Position numbers and translations under genes: made by a program. Of a stretch of 64,000 nucleotides of DNA, positions 1-12,839 are shown in pieces. Below the pieces are notes generated by a model. The model was not told where the DNA came from and did no database searches. It saw only the letters and a program-made list of their open reading frames with translations. The DNA comes from Adiantum capillus-veneris (Eukaryota; Streptophyta; Polypodiopsida; Polypodiales; Pteridaceae): contig CM043952.1 of assembly GCA_014529385.2 (NCBI GenBank), positions 63,972,870 through 64,036,869 of the forward strand. Reading direction: 5' to 3'. The stretch's first letter is position 1. Each line of letters starts with the position of its first letter.

Positions 1-869
1 ATTGTAATAAATGTCTTTCCGACATTAATTTTGATTTGAGCCATTCATTAAGTAACGGGACTCAATTGAGTTTCCAGCTTGTAATCCCGACGTAATTTCA
101 CCTGCTGATGTAAATAATTAGAGATGTTTTCACCTCCAAGGCTGAGGTATATAAGCCAAAGTTTTGTAACCTAGAGGGGAGATTCAATTATTAATCAAGG
201 TGAGTTTTTGAGCGCTGTGACTGTGTCTGAGAGAGAGAGAGAGAGAGAGTCTTATCTCCTTGCTACGCGAGCTACGGGGCCGCCATTGGAGAAGCGACAC
301 CACCATTGTGTTAGCAACGGTGAGAGCTACGCACAGATACCAAGAGTGCGCGCTATCGGCTTCTACGTGTGGTAAGTTCCTACGAGCTTCGGTGTGAGTT
401 TTCTTCCAACTCGTGTGTCGGAATAGAGCGTGCAGCATATCTATAGAACCACAACGAGTAGAGCTACACATTCGTACCATCGGGGTCAAGTTTCGGTCAC
501 CTGTAATTTTCGGCCTGTCTTCATACGCGTTTACTGCACGGAGTGGTTATAGGTTGATTTTGCAGTTCAAGTCTTCAGGGTGTTGTTCTTACCTAGTGTA
601 TAGACTTCCCCTTGAGTTTGAGATCGATTCGATGATTCTAGATCCTGTTTCGTATAGCATTCGTTCGTAGTACGGATTTCAGTCACTTGCGTATTTTAGA
701 ACTTAGATTTGATTTCCTTAGTAGTGATTGTCATTAGAAGGTCGAGTAGGTGATTTGACACCCACCTAGTTGTTTCCATGCGCCTGCGGGTCAAGCTTCG
801 TCCTCGTCTGACAAATTCTGTTGTTGGTTGAGTTCTCGCTATTTAGCTTCCGCTAGCGGCGTAACCGCC
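1..869. other. Unassigned stretch with TATA-like box, possible LTR piece
   Basis: No convincing coding region is visible. A TATA-like TATATAAG lies at 148-155 and a GA microsatellite at 228-249, an order seen in many plant LTR promoters. The right edge meets the broken end of gypsy copy A near 870, so this may be part of another retroelement that truncated it. I found no TG...CA ends or primer site, so the assignment is tentative. Confidence 0.3.
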
Positions 870-3168
870 TTAACAGACTTTGTCTACCAACACAGATCCT
901 CCGGAAGACGCCTTCCTTGGTTTCTTATAGCTCACCACCGTTTTGTTTTCCAGTTCTTGTTTTAACTGCTCCTTTGTCTCTTGTAATTCTGTTTGTAGTG
1001 CAGTTTGATTTGTAATTGTTTTTGCTTTAATTCTGTCTCTTTTGGCTTTCCAGGATTTTCTCCCAGTCCTCACTGACCCACTAGTTGTTTCCCCTTGTTT
1101 GGGTTGTTGATCTTTCTCCTCATTAGCTTGGTCCTCAGCATTTTCTTTTGCTTGGGCTCTAGTCACTACCTTCACAAGAATTTTGGGTTTTGCCTCTGAT
1201 CCACTTGGAGCAGGTAACACTCCCACAACATTCATTGTTGCTTTCCCTGTTTGTTTGGGTGTTTTGGACAATTAGGAACAACGTCTGTAATGGCACACTC
1301 CAAACAATATCCAATTATCTCTACACGAGAACAAATCTTTGCCCAATGATTACCTCCACACTTGTAGCATGGTCCATCTTGTTGAGTCATTGGTGGCACA
1401 ATTCATGGTTGTTTTTGCTTAGCCAGAATGTTCTCTGGTATACGCTCTTGATTGGCTATGAACATCAGAGTGTCCTCATTCAATGAATAGAGTTTTCTCA
1501 TAGGTTCTTGCCCTAGACTAGGTTGTGATACCTCCGCTCTTTGTAAAGCCCTTGATACAACCCTATTTTGAAATAATGGATGATTTGGTAATGGAATTTG
1601 TTTTTCTATTTGATGTCCAAATAGTATCCCCCTCGTGTAGGTTTGATTATAGTAGCACTCACTCATGTCATGATTGGTCCATTTTTGCTCAATGGCACAC
1701 CATTTTATTCATTGTGCTACTTGCGCTGCTAGCTCATCTAGGTTGGTTGTTAATTGAGACATAACCACTTGTCTTGTGTTGGTTTCACTAGATGCTAAAG
1801 GAGCATTATCTAGAGTGATCTTTGTAACACCAATTTCCTCGCCATAGGCTTTACAATTGTCAACTAGGTATAACGCTTATCTCGTGACTTGTTCAAAGGA
1901 AGTACATCCTTTTAAGTGCAAATCTTTCTTGAGAGTTTCATTTTTCAAACCTTCTATTAAGAGAATTGATAATCTTTCATCCTGTGGTAACTCGCGTTCC
2001 GGACATCTCTCTATATATTGTTTGAAGCGTAGCGATGCTTCCTTCACTCTCTCATCTTCTTTTTGCTTGAATGCATAGATTTGGGACACTGTGTTATGCT
2101 TGATTCCCCTTTTAGAGAACTCCATAACAAATTCTTGCAACAATTGTTCAATGTTTGAGAAGGCATTTTTGTCCAAAGGTTGGAACCAATTCAATGCTAT
2201 CCCTTCCAAGGTTAAGCCAAATCCCTCATACTGTGTATGAAAATAAAATACTTGTTCGGCTCTTAACACTTGTTTGAAGAAGGATGCATGTATGTATGGA
2301 TCCCTTAATCCATCATACTTCTTCTTGACACATTTGGCCAATTGATATGGTCTCATTGGTTCTGGTTCAACCATGTATCTTAGCGTGTTGGGGTCTCTCA
2401 CAAAGACATCCCTGGTTCCTTCTTCTCGTCTTGGAGCAAATCTTGGTGGAATCCCCTTCGAGACATGTTTTGGAAATGTTGATGGATTTTTAAGTCTAAT
2501 TGGTGGTCTCTTGGTTCCACTCAATGAGGTAGGAGCTACACTCCTGTGAATAGCTATTTTGGATGTTTGAGGTCCATTTGATTCCATAGTTTCAATGTTA
2601 GCTTCTTGCAAATCAGTCTCAAAAAACCTTGGTACGCTTATACTCGGTTGAAAGTAGTAAGCACAGATTGGAGTACCCATGTATGTATATCTTTCTAGCT
2701 CAATTGGGATGATAAGTTTGTACTCTCGTCCATACTTATCTACCATTAGAACTTGCACTCCCTGGTCATCTGTGTATGTGAAGGCATAGAGGTTCTTGTA
2801 GTCTGTCAACTCTTCAATGATGGAATTTAAACATCTATAGAAGTTGTTTTGATCCCCAATAGGTAACCTATAAAGGCCATCATAAGTGTAATCCGTTAGA
2901 ACTCTCGTGGCTTCATTGGTTTTGATGAACTTCACGTTGGATTTGTTGACTCCCGCATTTTAGTTGATTGGTTTGGCTTTCGGTGAGCTACATGATCACT
3001 TGACAAATATCCATGAGCCATGCCTTGAGGTTTGGCTTGATATGATTGATAAGCCTCATGGTCTTGTCTCAACCCTCTTGTTATAGGTGTTGCAGTATTT
3101 CTTGCTATTTGTGTAGGTGTCATAGCTCTGAGTTGAGTGGGAAACCCTAATGATGGATGAGTTGTCAT
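870..3168 (-). pseudogene. Ty3/gypsy gag remnant (copy A)
   Basis: This encodes the nucleocapsid precursor of a gypsy retrotransposon. The longest open stretch (1877-2935) carries a gag core with GFGLTLEG, NWFQPLDK, EFSKRGIKHNTVSQI and ERELPQDERLSILLIEGL. It aligns through its length with the gag of copy B at 35.0-35.6 kb. An extra N-terminal domain with VDKYGREYKLIIP precedes the core. Downstream (1331-1370) is an intact CCHC zinc knuckle, CYKCGGNHWAKIC. A second knuckle at about 1268-1312 has Asp in place of His. The 870-1271 stretch matches copy B up to GSVLVDKV and then breaks off, so protease and polymerase are missing. An ATG at 3168 may be the original start, but the frame shifts near 2935, and another shift lies near 1280. 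The copy is dead. Confidence 0.85.
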
Positions 3169-3169
3169 G

Positions 3170-5986
3170 TTTAAGCCTCACTCAATACTCTCAAGATGGT
3201 CCTTGATAGGAAAACATTGGCTTAGTGCACACAATCCCTTTTTGCCCATGGTCAAAAAAGTCAAGAATTTGTGACTTTTTTGGTCTCTGGAAATTGGTTC
3301 TGGGTACCCTAAAAGTTTGGATTTAGAAAACCTAGTAAAATTCAGCTCTAAAACCTAGTAAAGTTTGGTCTAGGTGTGTGCTACTGCCCGCAAGCTTTCT
3401 TCCTAGCTATACCTGACTCAATTTGGAGTTGTCTATCAAAAGTTAGAGCACTTTTGGTGAACTGCTCTTGAAATAGCACTCAAAACAGTTTCAGGACCAG
3501 AACACAGGAACTTGGCTTGTATCTTGGCTTCCAGAGGGTATTTTTCTCTCAAACTTGAGATTTGGAATTTCCTCAAGTATGTCTACAAACTTATGAAGTC
3601 AGATACCCCCACTATGTAGAGGTACACCGATCGCGATCGTTGACCCCATGTCACAGATTTGGAAGATTTCTGCACAGTAGCTAGCCCTTGATGTCTTGAT
3701 ACCAAGTGTCTTTGTATTTTTGAATTTGGAGATGTTTTGACCAATGAAAACCCAAATCCTAGGTGGTTCTGCGGTTATTGGCCTGATCGTGTAACTGGGA
3801 CTTTTGACCACTTTCTTTTGCTTTTTTCACCTTGCTCCTCTTGGAAAATATGTTGCACTAGATGTCAGCTACCTACTCATAAAATTTCAATCCAAAATGT
3901 CACTGGGGTACATCGATCGCGATCGTAGTTCGAGCTCCTTTTTGCATGAAATTTTAGGAGTTGATAGACAAGGGTATGAATAGTCTATTCCCAAACCCAC
4001 TTTGCATTTGGATCACAAAAACTTGAATTTTCTCAAAATTTTGGTCTGAAGGATCAATGATCAGTGTTTGCCCTATTTGACAACTGTCTTTTGGTTTTCT
4101 AACCCTGGTTCTTTTGAGAAAGTTGTTTGTCTAGTTATCAGCTACCTACTCGCCAAGTCTCAACTCAAAATGTCACTATGGTACACCGATCGCGATCGTA
4201 GTTTTGAGCCCAAATTGGATGAAACTTGTGGATATGGTGGACAATGATGTGTATAGTCTACTCTCCAAATATTTTTGAATTTGGACAAGAAAAAGTCAAG
4301 TTTTTACCAGATCTTGGTCTGCTACAGTGGTTTTCTGACTGTCTGCTGTTTTTGGCTATTTTGGTGATTTTTTTTTATTTTGAAAACTCCTGGTATCTTA
4401 TATAACCTAGGTGTATGTGTGGGTAAAGTCTGGTCAAAATCTGGCACTGAGATACACCGATCGCGATCATAGTTTGGAGCCCAAATTGGATGAAAATTCA
4501 CCAGCTTGTTCACTAGGCTATTTTAAGACTACCTGCCAAATCTTTTTGAATTTGGACTCAAAAAAGTCAAGAATTTGTAGTTTCTTGGTCTGAAGTGCCT
4601 GATTTCCTGAATCTGTCAATTTGACTTGATTTTGGTGTTTGTTTTGGGACTTGAAAGCTATCTGGGGTTGTCCTGAGTACAGGCTATCCCTCTGTATTGT
4701 TTCTTCTCAGTTTTGATGTGTTTTGGTCTTCTGAAAGTCGATTTCTCTGCCAGTTTAGCAGTTTTTGACTTGGATCTGTATTCAGTGGTTTTGACCAGTT
4801 TTTTGAGGTTTCTGGCTCTAGGTCCTTTAGACTTTTATGTTTGTATACACCTGAGGATCCCATAGATGAAATCTGGTCAAAATCTGGCACTTAGGTACAC
4901 CGATCGCGATCATAGTTTTGAACCCAAATTAGACCAAATTTGGCATGCTTGTAGACACAGATGTTCTTAGGCTATTCCCCAAGTCACTTTGAATTTGGAT
5001 CACCAAAAGTCAAGATTTTACTTTGGGTTCTGTCAGGCTAGTTTTACCCCAAGTGGCTTGATTTCCTTGATTTTTGATGTTTTTGGGTGTGGTTGCTTTA
5101 GACAAACTTGTTTAGAATCTTATCAGGAAGGCACATGTCAAATCTTGTATAATTCTGACACTAAGGTACACCGATTGCGATCATAGTACAGAGGCCAAAT
5201 CAGACCAATTTTGGTGTGCTTGTAGACACAGGTGTTCTAAGGCTATTCCCCAAGTCACTTTGCATTTGGATCACTAAAAGCCAAGATTTTGCAGTTTCTG
5301 GGTCTGTCAGGCTAGTTTTACCCAAGTGGCATGATTTCCTTGATTTTTGATGTTTTTGGGTGTGGTTTCTTTAGACAAACTTGTTTCGAATCTTATCAGG
5401 AAGGCACATGTCAAATCTTGTATCATTCTGACACTGAGGTACACAGATTGCGATCGTAGTACCAGAGCCAAATCTGATGAAATTTTACAGGCTCTCTCTG
5501 GCAAGTATCCCCAAGTGTTTGGTGCTATCACTTTGTGATTTGAATCAATTTCAGCTTTGTTTGGTCAGATTTCTAATTTCAGAGTCTTATGGTCCTTTTG
5601 CCAAAGTTATGGTTTTCTCGTTTTTTGGCTCTGACTTTTGTCCCAAATCTGACTAGAATGTGATTTACTTATTCTACTCCTAAGTACAGAAATGAAAGAA
5701 CATAAGAAAATGAATCAAACAAAACAAATAGGATAAAAAATGGATGATGGATCAGTACTCAATCAATACACAGAAATTTGAAGAGTAAAAATGCTTAAAG
5801 CAACCTCACTCACAACTCCCTATATCTCTCAAGAGTAGATCTAGCCAGTCCACCGACCCTAGACTCCACTAAGCACTAAACCCATGTCTAGATGCTTCAC
5901 TAAAATGTAAATGGAATGGAAATTATCTTTTGGAACAATAAGAAAACTTTGAATACGCACTCGGTCACTCATCACCTAAGATTCAT
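3170..5986 (-). repeat. Copy A leader: ~272-bp tandem units with ATCGCGAT palindromes
   Basis: This 2.8-kb untranslated leader lies between the primer site and gag of copy A. It consists of diverged tandem units, each containing GGTACACCGATCGCGATCG or a close variant. The palindromic cores are at 3628-3639, 3914-3925, 4187-4198, 4458-4468, 4901-4911, 5172-5183 and 5445-5456. Spacings are 286, 273, 271, 443, 271 and 273 bp, so one core has probably been lost in the 443-bp gap. Units also share phrases such as CAAATCTGGCACTGAGG and CTTTGAATTTGGA. No open frame of interest crosses them. The same core occurs in the LTR. Its function is unknown; packaging, protein binding or RNA hairpins are all possible. 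Confidence 0.8.
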
Positions 5987-6004
5987 TCCCCGGAAACGGC
6001 GCCA
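5987..6004 (-). other. Primer binding site, tRNA-Asp type (copy A)
   Basis: Read on the minus strand this is TGGCGCCGTTTCCGGGGA. From memory it differs at one base from the tRNA-Asp-complementary primer site used by Athila/Tat-type plant gypsy elements. It sits one base inside the LTR end (...CAAACA), as expected for first-strand priming, and it fixes the element's orientation and LTR boundary. Confidence 0.85.
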
Positions 6005-6005
6005 A

Positions 6006-6438
6006 TGTTTGCAGATCGCCGCGACGGACGTCCATAGCATAGCTCTCAAGCATCAACATAAATTTATCGATTCATGGGAAGCGACTCGAATGAGCCATGG
6101 AAACTCACTAGGGTGTCAATCCTAATGAAGTGAACTCGAAGAGATGCAACTACTAACTCTATAAGAAAATCAATCGCACTAAAGCCAAGTAATCTACCTT
6201 TGTCCTTCTACACAGCTCTACAGTCATCAAGCCCGTTCACCATGCAAATCATATCGGAATCGCACGAAACTTGAAGGGAAGCTACAGGGGACTATCAAGA
6301 ACATATCCTATCACTGTCACATTATTCTGGAGAGGTACAAAGATCGCGATCGTTCGTCCCACAGTACGCAAAAACAATAAACGGATGATCCTAAAGGGTC
6401 ATTTTTGGGTCCCTAAAGCCTCTCCTAGGGTCAAAACA
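6006..6438 (-). repeat. 5' LTR of gypsy copy A
   Basis: The LTR edge next to the primer site reads TGTTTGC on the plus strand, and the far edge reads CAAAACA, giving TG...CA ends about 433 bp apart. The LTR of copy B is 436 bp with matching ends. An AGATCGCGATCG palindrome at 6341-6352 lies about 335 bp from the inner LTR end, the same offset as in copy B. A segment near 6250 (GCGATTCCGATATGATTTGC on the minus strand) also aligns with copy B. The outer edge was chosen by this comparison, without a visible target duplication. Confidence 0.65.
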
Positions 6439-7652
6439 ACATAAAACACGCATATAAACACTCAAAACAACGATTTAAGGCCTAAACGGATGCGTTTGAA
6501 ACCTTCACCGAATCTTGAATGCTTACACTTGAATGAAAGAGCAAAGTAAGAGAAACACAATACAAGAAACAAAACTGAATTTGGATTACCGTAGCCCCAG
6601 AAGCGATGATTACATGTTGGAGCAAAGAGGTAGCTCTCTGTACGTAACGCAGTAGTCCCTTATCTTCAAAAAATAATCTCCCTTTCCCACTAACCTTAGT
6701 GTATTATATACCTAGGGCTTTCTAAAGTGGCCAACGGACAACTTCTCATGGACCTTTACATACATCATTGGAAAAATTACATCTTTGACTCAGACTTGAC
6801 ATAGACGATTGTCATTAGGCTTTTACAGGGTTTGATGTATTAAACATCAGAAAAATAATGTGACCACATCAAAACTTTGGCCTGCTGACCCAACGAGCGC
6901 CTTGGCTAGGTGGACACTTGTATGTTGTTACCACCTCCAAACAGTGTATGACATCTGTGAATGAGAGATCGAGTCTTTGTTTTTCGCATTACCAAAACAG
7001 CTTCATTGATGCATTTTACACTTTGTTTGTGTTTCCACTTGTTTATGGATAAGATGTTTTGAGTTTTATTCAGTTTACAAGAAAACATTTGTCAAATTTT
7101 TCCTAGATTTTTTGCTATGTTTTATGCATATCTGCAGTTTTACCTCTGATGGTTTAGTGATCAAGTGTTTGAATCCCATTTTGACTAGTTTTGTCAGCCT
7201 TGTACACACTCTTGTACGAGTGAGAGTGTGGGATGGGTTTCTAAAATCACTCCTATCTTATTGTAGACATAGCAAGAACGAGGAACATAATTGTCAGTCC
7301 ATGGGACGAAGCTGACTCAACTAGTGCATAGAGGCTATAAGAGGGTGTCAATCTCTTGGAAAACAATAGACAACTCGCATCTAACACAAGCTACACTCAA
7401 ATGACCTAAGTCATCAAAAGCTAGTTACTAATCGACAAACAAAACATGACCGTTACAACATCAAATGACATTTGAATGTTACAAAACTTATAGGACTAGT
7501 ATATAAGACCTAAACACACATGCTTATGGTCTCAAATCTCACTTTTGATGAAGTGTAAAAATCATGATTATTAACAGCAGTGAGTTTTTGACCTAGTCAT
7601 TTTTTACCCCGAATGCATGTAAATGCTTAGCAATGGTGCCCCAATACCCACC
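6439..7652. other. Unassigned DNA flanking copy A, older retroelement debris
   Basis: No gene is visible. 6440-6900 resembles 16440-16950 (shared CACTCAAAAC, CTTGAATGCTT, AGAGCAAGAG-type blocks), so copy A appears to have inserted into an older repeat. A minus-strand TATA-like box, TATATAATAC, lies at about 6701-6710. A short block at 7075-7125 resembles 12855-12905. 7293-7440 resembles 19757-19890 (CAACTAGTGCAT and nearby words). Confidence 0.4.
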
Positions 7653-8215
7653 TATGCTTACTTTGTGATTTCTTAGCTTAAACTCCTACTTATGATGAAA
7701 TAAGGCTGCGATTTGGCGACGCCAAAAGCTACATTTTACCATAATATGTTTACATCAACGCGTAGAGCTCTTACTTGCAGTTGCAATGCAACAAACGGCA
7801 CTACAATGTGACATTTGAGAAGGGAATAGGAAGCATGAGAAGAAGATCTAGGTGAGCGTCATTAGCTCACACTTTGTTTTTATTATCCAAAACTTAATAA
7901 AACCTTTACAAAGTTGGCTTTTTTACCTTAGCCAAGGTCTAAAATATGCAATGTCCGGGTGCCCAAGGCCTTTAGGGCTTCACCACTTACTTAATCTGCA
8001 ACCTAGGCACACTAACTGACCTATTCTTTACAGCTTGGAACTCCCATTAAGCCTGTAACACATTAAAAATATTACCATGGCTTGAAATAAATCAAGAATT
8101 TACAATACATGACCATTTTAGAGAAATGTGAAAAATGTGTTACTTCAATCTTTACGGCTTCTTCATGTTGATCTTTGATGTGCATCCGTAAGGCTTGGCC
8201 TTTAGCAGCTTTTGT
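7653..8215. repeat. ~560-bp direct repeat, left copy
   Basis: This block is repeated in the same orientation at 11931-12487 with most positions conserved, including CTTAGCCAAGGTCTAAAATA, GCAATGTCCGGG and TGATGTGCATCCGTAAGGC. A more diverged relative of its middle lies near 20700-20780. The pair brackets a minus-strand retroelement-like interior, so they could be its LTRs. I could not find clean TG...CA ends or a primer site, so other origins remain open. Confidence 0.65.
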
Positions 8216-8233
8216 TAACTAACATTGTTTAAG

Positions 8234-11200
8234 TTAACATTCTCCCCTTCCAATTGTAGTGCCCATCCTCGGGCACTGTTGAAAAGTTTTCGTGGAGGCT
8301 GTGGAAGGTTTTTGATTTGTTGTTGATGGGCTGATCGTCTTTATTTGTGGTTGAATCTGTTGATGAGGTTCAATTTGCTGCAGCATCTTGATTGGTCCAA
8401 ATATGTATGATGTGAGAGATGATGTTGCATTTGTCCGTTGTAATAGCATAATGATGAGGTTGTCTTTTATCTATGAAAAGTATGTATAAGTAGAATGATG
8501 AGGTTGTAAATTAGGGTCTAATACCTTATGAACAAAGGGAAAAAACCCAGTGGGAAAAAAGTACCTTTGGGATACGTGTATTATTGGAGGACTTATTAGC
8601 ATGGGAGTTATTAATAAAGTACTCAAGGGATTATTTGCTACAGATATGAAATTAAAAAGGCAACAATTATGAGATGGTAGCATGATGGAACATTGGTTTG
8701 CTTGTTGTAATCCACTCAAGGTGCATAGGTGGAAGCAAAAAAGAAAGTTTTTAATGCATATGTCTGATGATGGGACATCCTATATGCATTCATAGAAATG
8801 GATAGGAAACAATATGATGTGAAAGAAATATTTTGAGGGGTTCTTTAGAAAGATGGTGTAGCTATAAAATCATATGGCATGGCTTTGCAAGCTGGCACCC
8901 CTTTAAGAATGGTTTTTGTTGTCGAGGATATTTGCTCTCATCTTACGGTGCATTGTGCGTGAGTGTTGGACTCTATGACACTCCACCAATTGTAAGTTAA
9001 TAGACTTCGACTCTTATGCTCATCTCATCTAGCATGAGAGATATGACTTAGATATGTTGAACTCTTCCAGCTTGAGCATAAGCCTAATAACTACTACTCT
9101 TAGCACATAGTTTATTACAACTTGAAGCTTTGAGACTAATGCTTTGCTCATTTTATGGCTCAAAAAGCCCAACTCTGACTATGCCAAAGAGTGTTCTTTG
9201 CACCTTGGCAACTTGACATTTTACATTCTTGTGCTTACTAAAAACATTTCTTCAGGTAAAAGTAAGATTGAATCCTCAAAAAGAGGATTAGTGAAGGACC
9301 AAGTTGGCATTGAAGGTTTCTTTTGCCATACATGTTTTATCTTCTTCGAATCTGCATTTGCTTTGGTTGGGTTGTCCTTCTTTGAGTATGAAGACTCCAT
9401 TATTTGTTTGATTCTCCAATTAGTCCTATTGATAGGAGTGTTTGATGTTGTTGTAGGCCTTTGTTCACTGTCGGAATTTGGCTTTTGACTAGGAGCGTTG
9501 GAAGACTTAGGAATCCAAATCTCTTGATGACCTTTGTATCTCCTTTGTTGATTTTGCTTCACGCTAGGTCTTGTTGAGTTCTTGAGATCTTCATGCAGGT
9601 CTGGTGTAGTTGCATTTGGCTTGAGGTTGACTGGTAGCCAAATTTTTGTATAACCTGTGTAAAACCTTGTCCAAGAGGATGATTCTTTGAGATCCATCTT
9701 TGTTCTGTAACCTATTGGTAATTCTAGTAGACTTCAACATCTTTCAATGTTGTTCTATTGTATACCAAGCTGTTTCTTAGGTATCCTAGGATATTGTCGC
9801 GGTTGATACCGTGTGGGCCTTCTTTCTTGGGAGGGACTTGATGCTACTTCATACGCCCTTACCTAAGGTTTTGGTATCCATATCTATATGTTACCTCTAT
9901 AGTACTCTTGCTCCTTTAAGCTCCATTGTGATGCTATCGATCCCATGTGTTTGTTCTTTTGTGTTGCTTTTCTATCTTTAATCCAAATTGGATCTTTGAC
10001 TTTGACTAAACTACTCAAAACAAACACTTGCTTTACTTTCTTTTGATTCTTGAGTACTTGGGCTGATATATCTTTTCTTTTTTGGGTGTCTCCTCAGAGG
10101 TTTCAGTTGGGTTAGCACAATTGACTTGAAGTTTTGAAAGCCTGACTTGCTAGAAGTATCTGATCCACACCTTTCTTTGATGTAGAGATATATGCTATCA
10201 CACCTTTCGTGCTAATTGGTGGAAGGTCCACTTTAGCTTTACCTTTGTATAAAAGATTTGTCTTTTATTCCTGCGACTTTTGCAAATTTGAATCTAACAT
10301 TAATGGTATCTATATTTGTTGCTTGCCAACACACGGAAAGAGAGTATCAACATTGTATCTTCTCTGTAGGCCTTGTGTTGGTCTAACCACTAATGGACAA
10401 GGACAACATCTACATGCATGTGTTTTGAAGACTTTACTTAAAACTTTACTTGCTCTTCATGCTTCTAGATGCTAAGTGTAGCAACCATTTCTTCTCAACC
10501 TGTATGCATACCTAGCATTGTTTTGCTATCATGTTTGCATGGAGTGAGCGGGAGGATCCTTTGGATGCTATCTACAACTATATTGCACTTTGCTTTTTTA
10601 TCCATTAGAGAATTACATCTACCACTTGATCATTTTGTACTATTGAGAACTACATCTATTCTCATTGGAGGTTCTATTGAAGATTTATGTCCTACTTTTG
10701 TCATGGTCTCATCTTGATCTAGATGTGTCTCTATGAAGAGTGGCTTGAGACTCTATTTTTCAATCTGACTTTCATCAGTTGGTTTAGCTGGCAATGTTTG
10801 GATTTTTGGTCTTCCTATAGCTTCCTAGGTGTCTGCAATTTTGATCTTCTTTACTTCTTGTCTTCGTGACATTCTCTGCTCAATAGCTTTTGTGGTTGCT
10901 CTTTGCTTTCTTTGATCTGCACTTCTTGATGCCTGACCTCCTTTAAGCTCTTTTGAGGTTATGGCCAATGGAGATGAATCATCAATAAGCTTTGCTTTGG
11001 CATTAGTCTCCATTTTATTTGTGCTTGAGGACTTTGTGCTATCATCCACGAGTGACCAGTCTTGGTATTCATCTTTGTTGTTTGTGATGACTCCGTCATG
11101 TTTGAACTTTGTGTCTCTAACATCTTCTGGGCCATTGGCATTACCACTATGATGTTATCTTTAATATCTTTTGTTGTGATCACATGGAATTGGGTTGTGA

Positions 11201-11741
11201 TGATCTGTGAACCTATTTGAATGGCGATGATTCCCCAGCATTCTGCTCGTTTGTTTCCAGGTATGCTCACGAATTCAGGAGAATCTTCCAACTATGGTTG
11301 GCCACATTTTTTCCAAGTGCAAAAATACATGAGGTTCTTGTCTAACTGAAAATCTAGCTTTACTTCACTTGATAGTTTTTCTTTGTTTTCATTGGTGATG
11401 TTGCACTTGATCTTCTCAGGATTTCTTTCTATATTGAGTGCTTTTGTGGTGGCGGTGTCTGTGGGTTGAACTTTTTCTACATTGGCTTTGTTTTGATCAC
11501 CTGATTTTGTTGATGTTGGCTCATTTGACTGTGATACTGCACCTTTTTCTTGCAAGTGTTGAGCATTGTCTGCCTGCATTTGAGTAACTTTTGATCTTAG
11601 AAGATCCATTGTACTTTCTGGTTGAATTTGTGTCTTCGGAGGAGATTTTGGTGGTGACCTTTGTGTAGCGTTATGGACTTTATCTTTCATTGATTTTGAC
11701 TTTTCTATCACTTGTTCTAGCAGCTTGAGGCTTTGCATCAT
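8234..11741 (-). pseudogene. Decayed retroelement interior with a protease-like segment
   Basis: Broken minus-strand reading frames fill the interval between the two direct repeats. The 11292-11741 frame is rich in Lys, Ser and Thr, as gag linkers often are. The 10959-11291 frame contains GIIAIQIGSQIITTQFHVI followed by DNIIVVMPMAQK, which resembles the second half of a gypsy-type retropepsin (ILGMPW position). The first catalytic Asp motif is not recognisable. The 9221-9697 frame has a twice-repeated pattern of R-x-Y-x-G...IW[IL]P, and a third copy may be recognisable near 9890. No RT or integrase is visible. The class assignment is a low-confidence inference. Confidence 0.35.
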
Positions 11742-11930
11742 CTTCAGATAGTCCTTGACTTCAAGTTTAACATCCGTAGGGGCTTGTACATGTCATGAAC
11801 CTGTTGGTAATCATTGCCATTGGCATCTTGATATGCATATGTGAGCTTGACCTTATGAAATTTCTTGAACACTATGGGATTTTTTGTCTTTTGGCTTTGA
11901 CATGTGGAGATCAACTGAAACTACCCCGCC

Positions 11931-12487
11931 TATGCTTACTTTGTGATTTATTAGCTTAAATTCGAACTTATGATGAAATTAGGCCGTGGGTTGGCGATGC
12001 CAAAAGCTATAGTTTACCATGATATGTTTACGTCAATGCGTAGAGCTCTTACATGCAGTTGCAATGCAACAGACGACATTGCAATGTGACAATCGAGAAG
12101 GGAATAGGAAGCATGGGAAGGAGAGAAGTGAGCGCCATTAGCTCACGTTGTGTTTGTATTATCCAAAACTTAATAAAATCTTTACAAACTTGGCTTTTTT
12201 ACCTTAGCCAAGGTCTAAAATATGCAATGTCCGGGCGCCCAATGCCTTTAGGGCTTCACCACTTACTGAATCTACAACCTAGGCACACTAACTGACTTGT
12301 CCTTTACAGCTTGGAACTCCCATTGAGCCTGTAACACATTAAAAATATTACAATGGCTTGAAATAAATCAAGAATTTACAATACATGACCAATTTTAGAA
12401 AATGTGAAAAATGTGTAACTCCAATCTTTACTGCTTCTTCATGTGATCTTTGATGTGCATCCGTAAGGCTCCGCCTTTAGCAGCTTC
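11931..12487. repeat. ~560-bp direct repeat, right copy
   Basis: This is the partner of 7653-8215, same orientation, about 3.7 kb apart edge to edge. The two differ by scattered substitutions and small gaps, suggesting an old insertion if they are LTRs. Similarity ends abruptly near AAGTAAGCATAGG (minus-strand sense) on one side and GCTGCTAAAGGC on the other. Confidence 0.65.
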
Positions 12488-12839
12488 TTCTACTTGGGCT
12501 CAGTTAATAGAGAGTTTCATATGCTCATGTGTCTACCAAATTTGCTAGTCACAGGTTTCACAGGTTCTTGCAGGTTCTTGCAGGCAATTTCTCTTGTGGG
12601 ATGCATTTTGAGCTAGTTTTCTCACTACTTGGGTATATGCTTATGATTTTGATGCTAGATTAAGTTGTTTATCCCACATTGTTTCTTGTGGATATAGAAG
12701 ATCATAGAGCTGATTTTATGCATATGTGAGCATCAATTTTGATGTGTTTAATCATGATTTTCATGATTGTGTCATGGTCAAGTTATCTCCCACTTTGTTG
12801 CCAATTTGGCATGGTCTATGGTTAAGCTTTTTCTAGAGT

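Noticed and set aside
184-670. Overlapping small frames of 85-101 codons on both strands
   Set aside because: They have no motif, overlap a GA microsatellite and lie in probable LTR-like sequence.
3600-5460. CRISPR-like pattern of regularly spaced identical words in the copy A leader
   Set aside because: The whole ~272-bp unit is repeated, with no unique spacers, and it lies in a plant retrotransposon leader.
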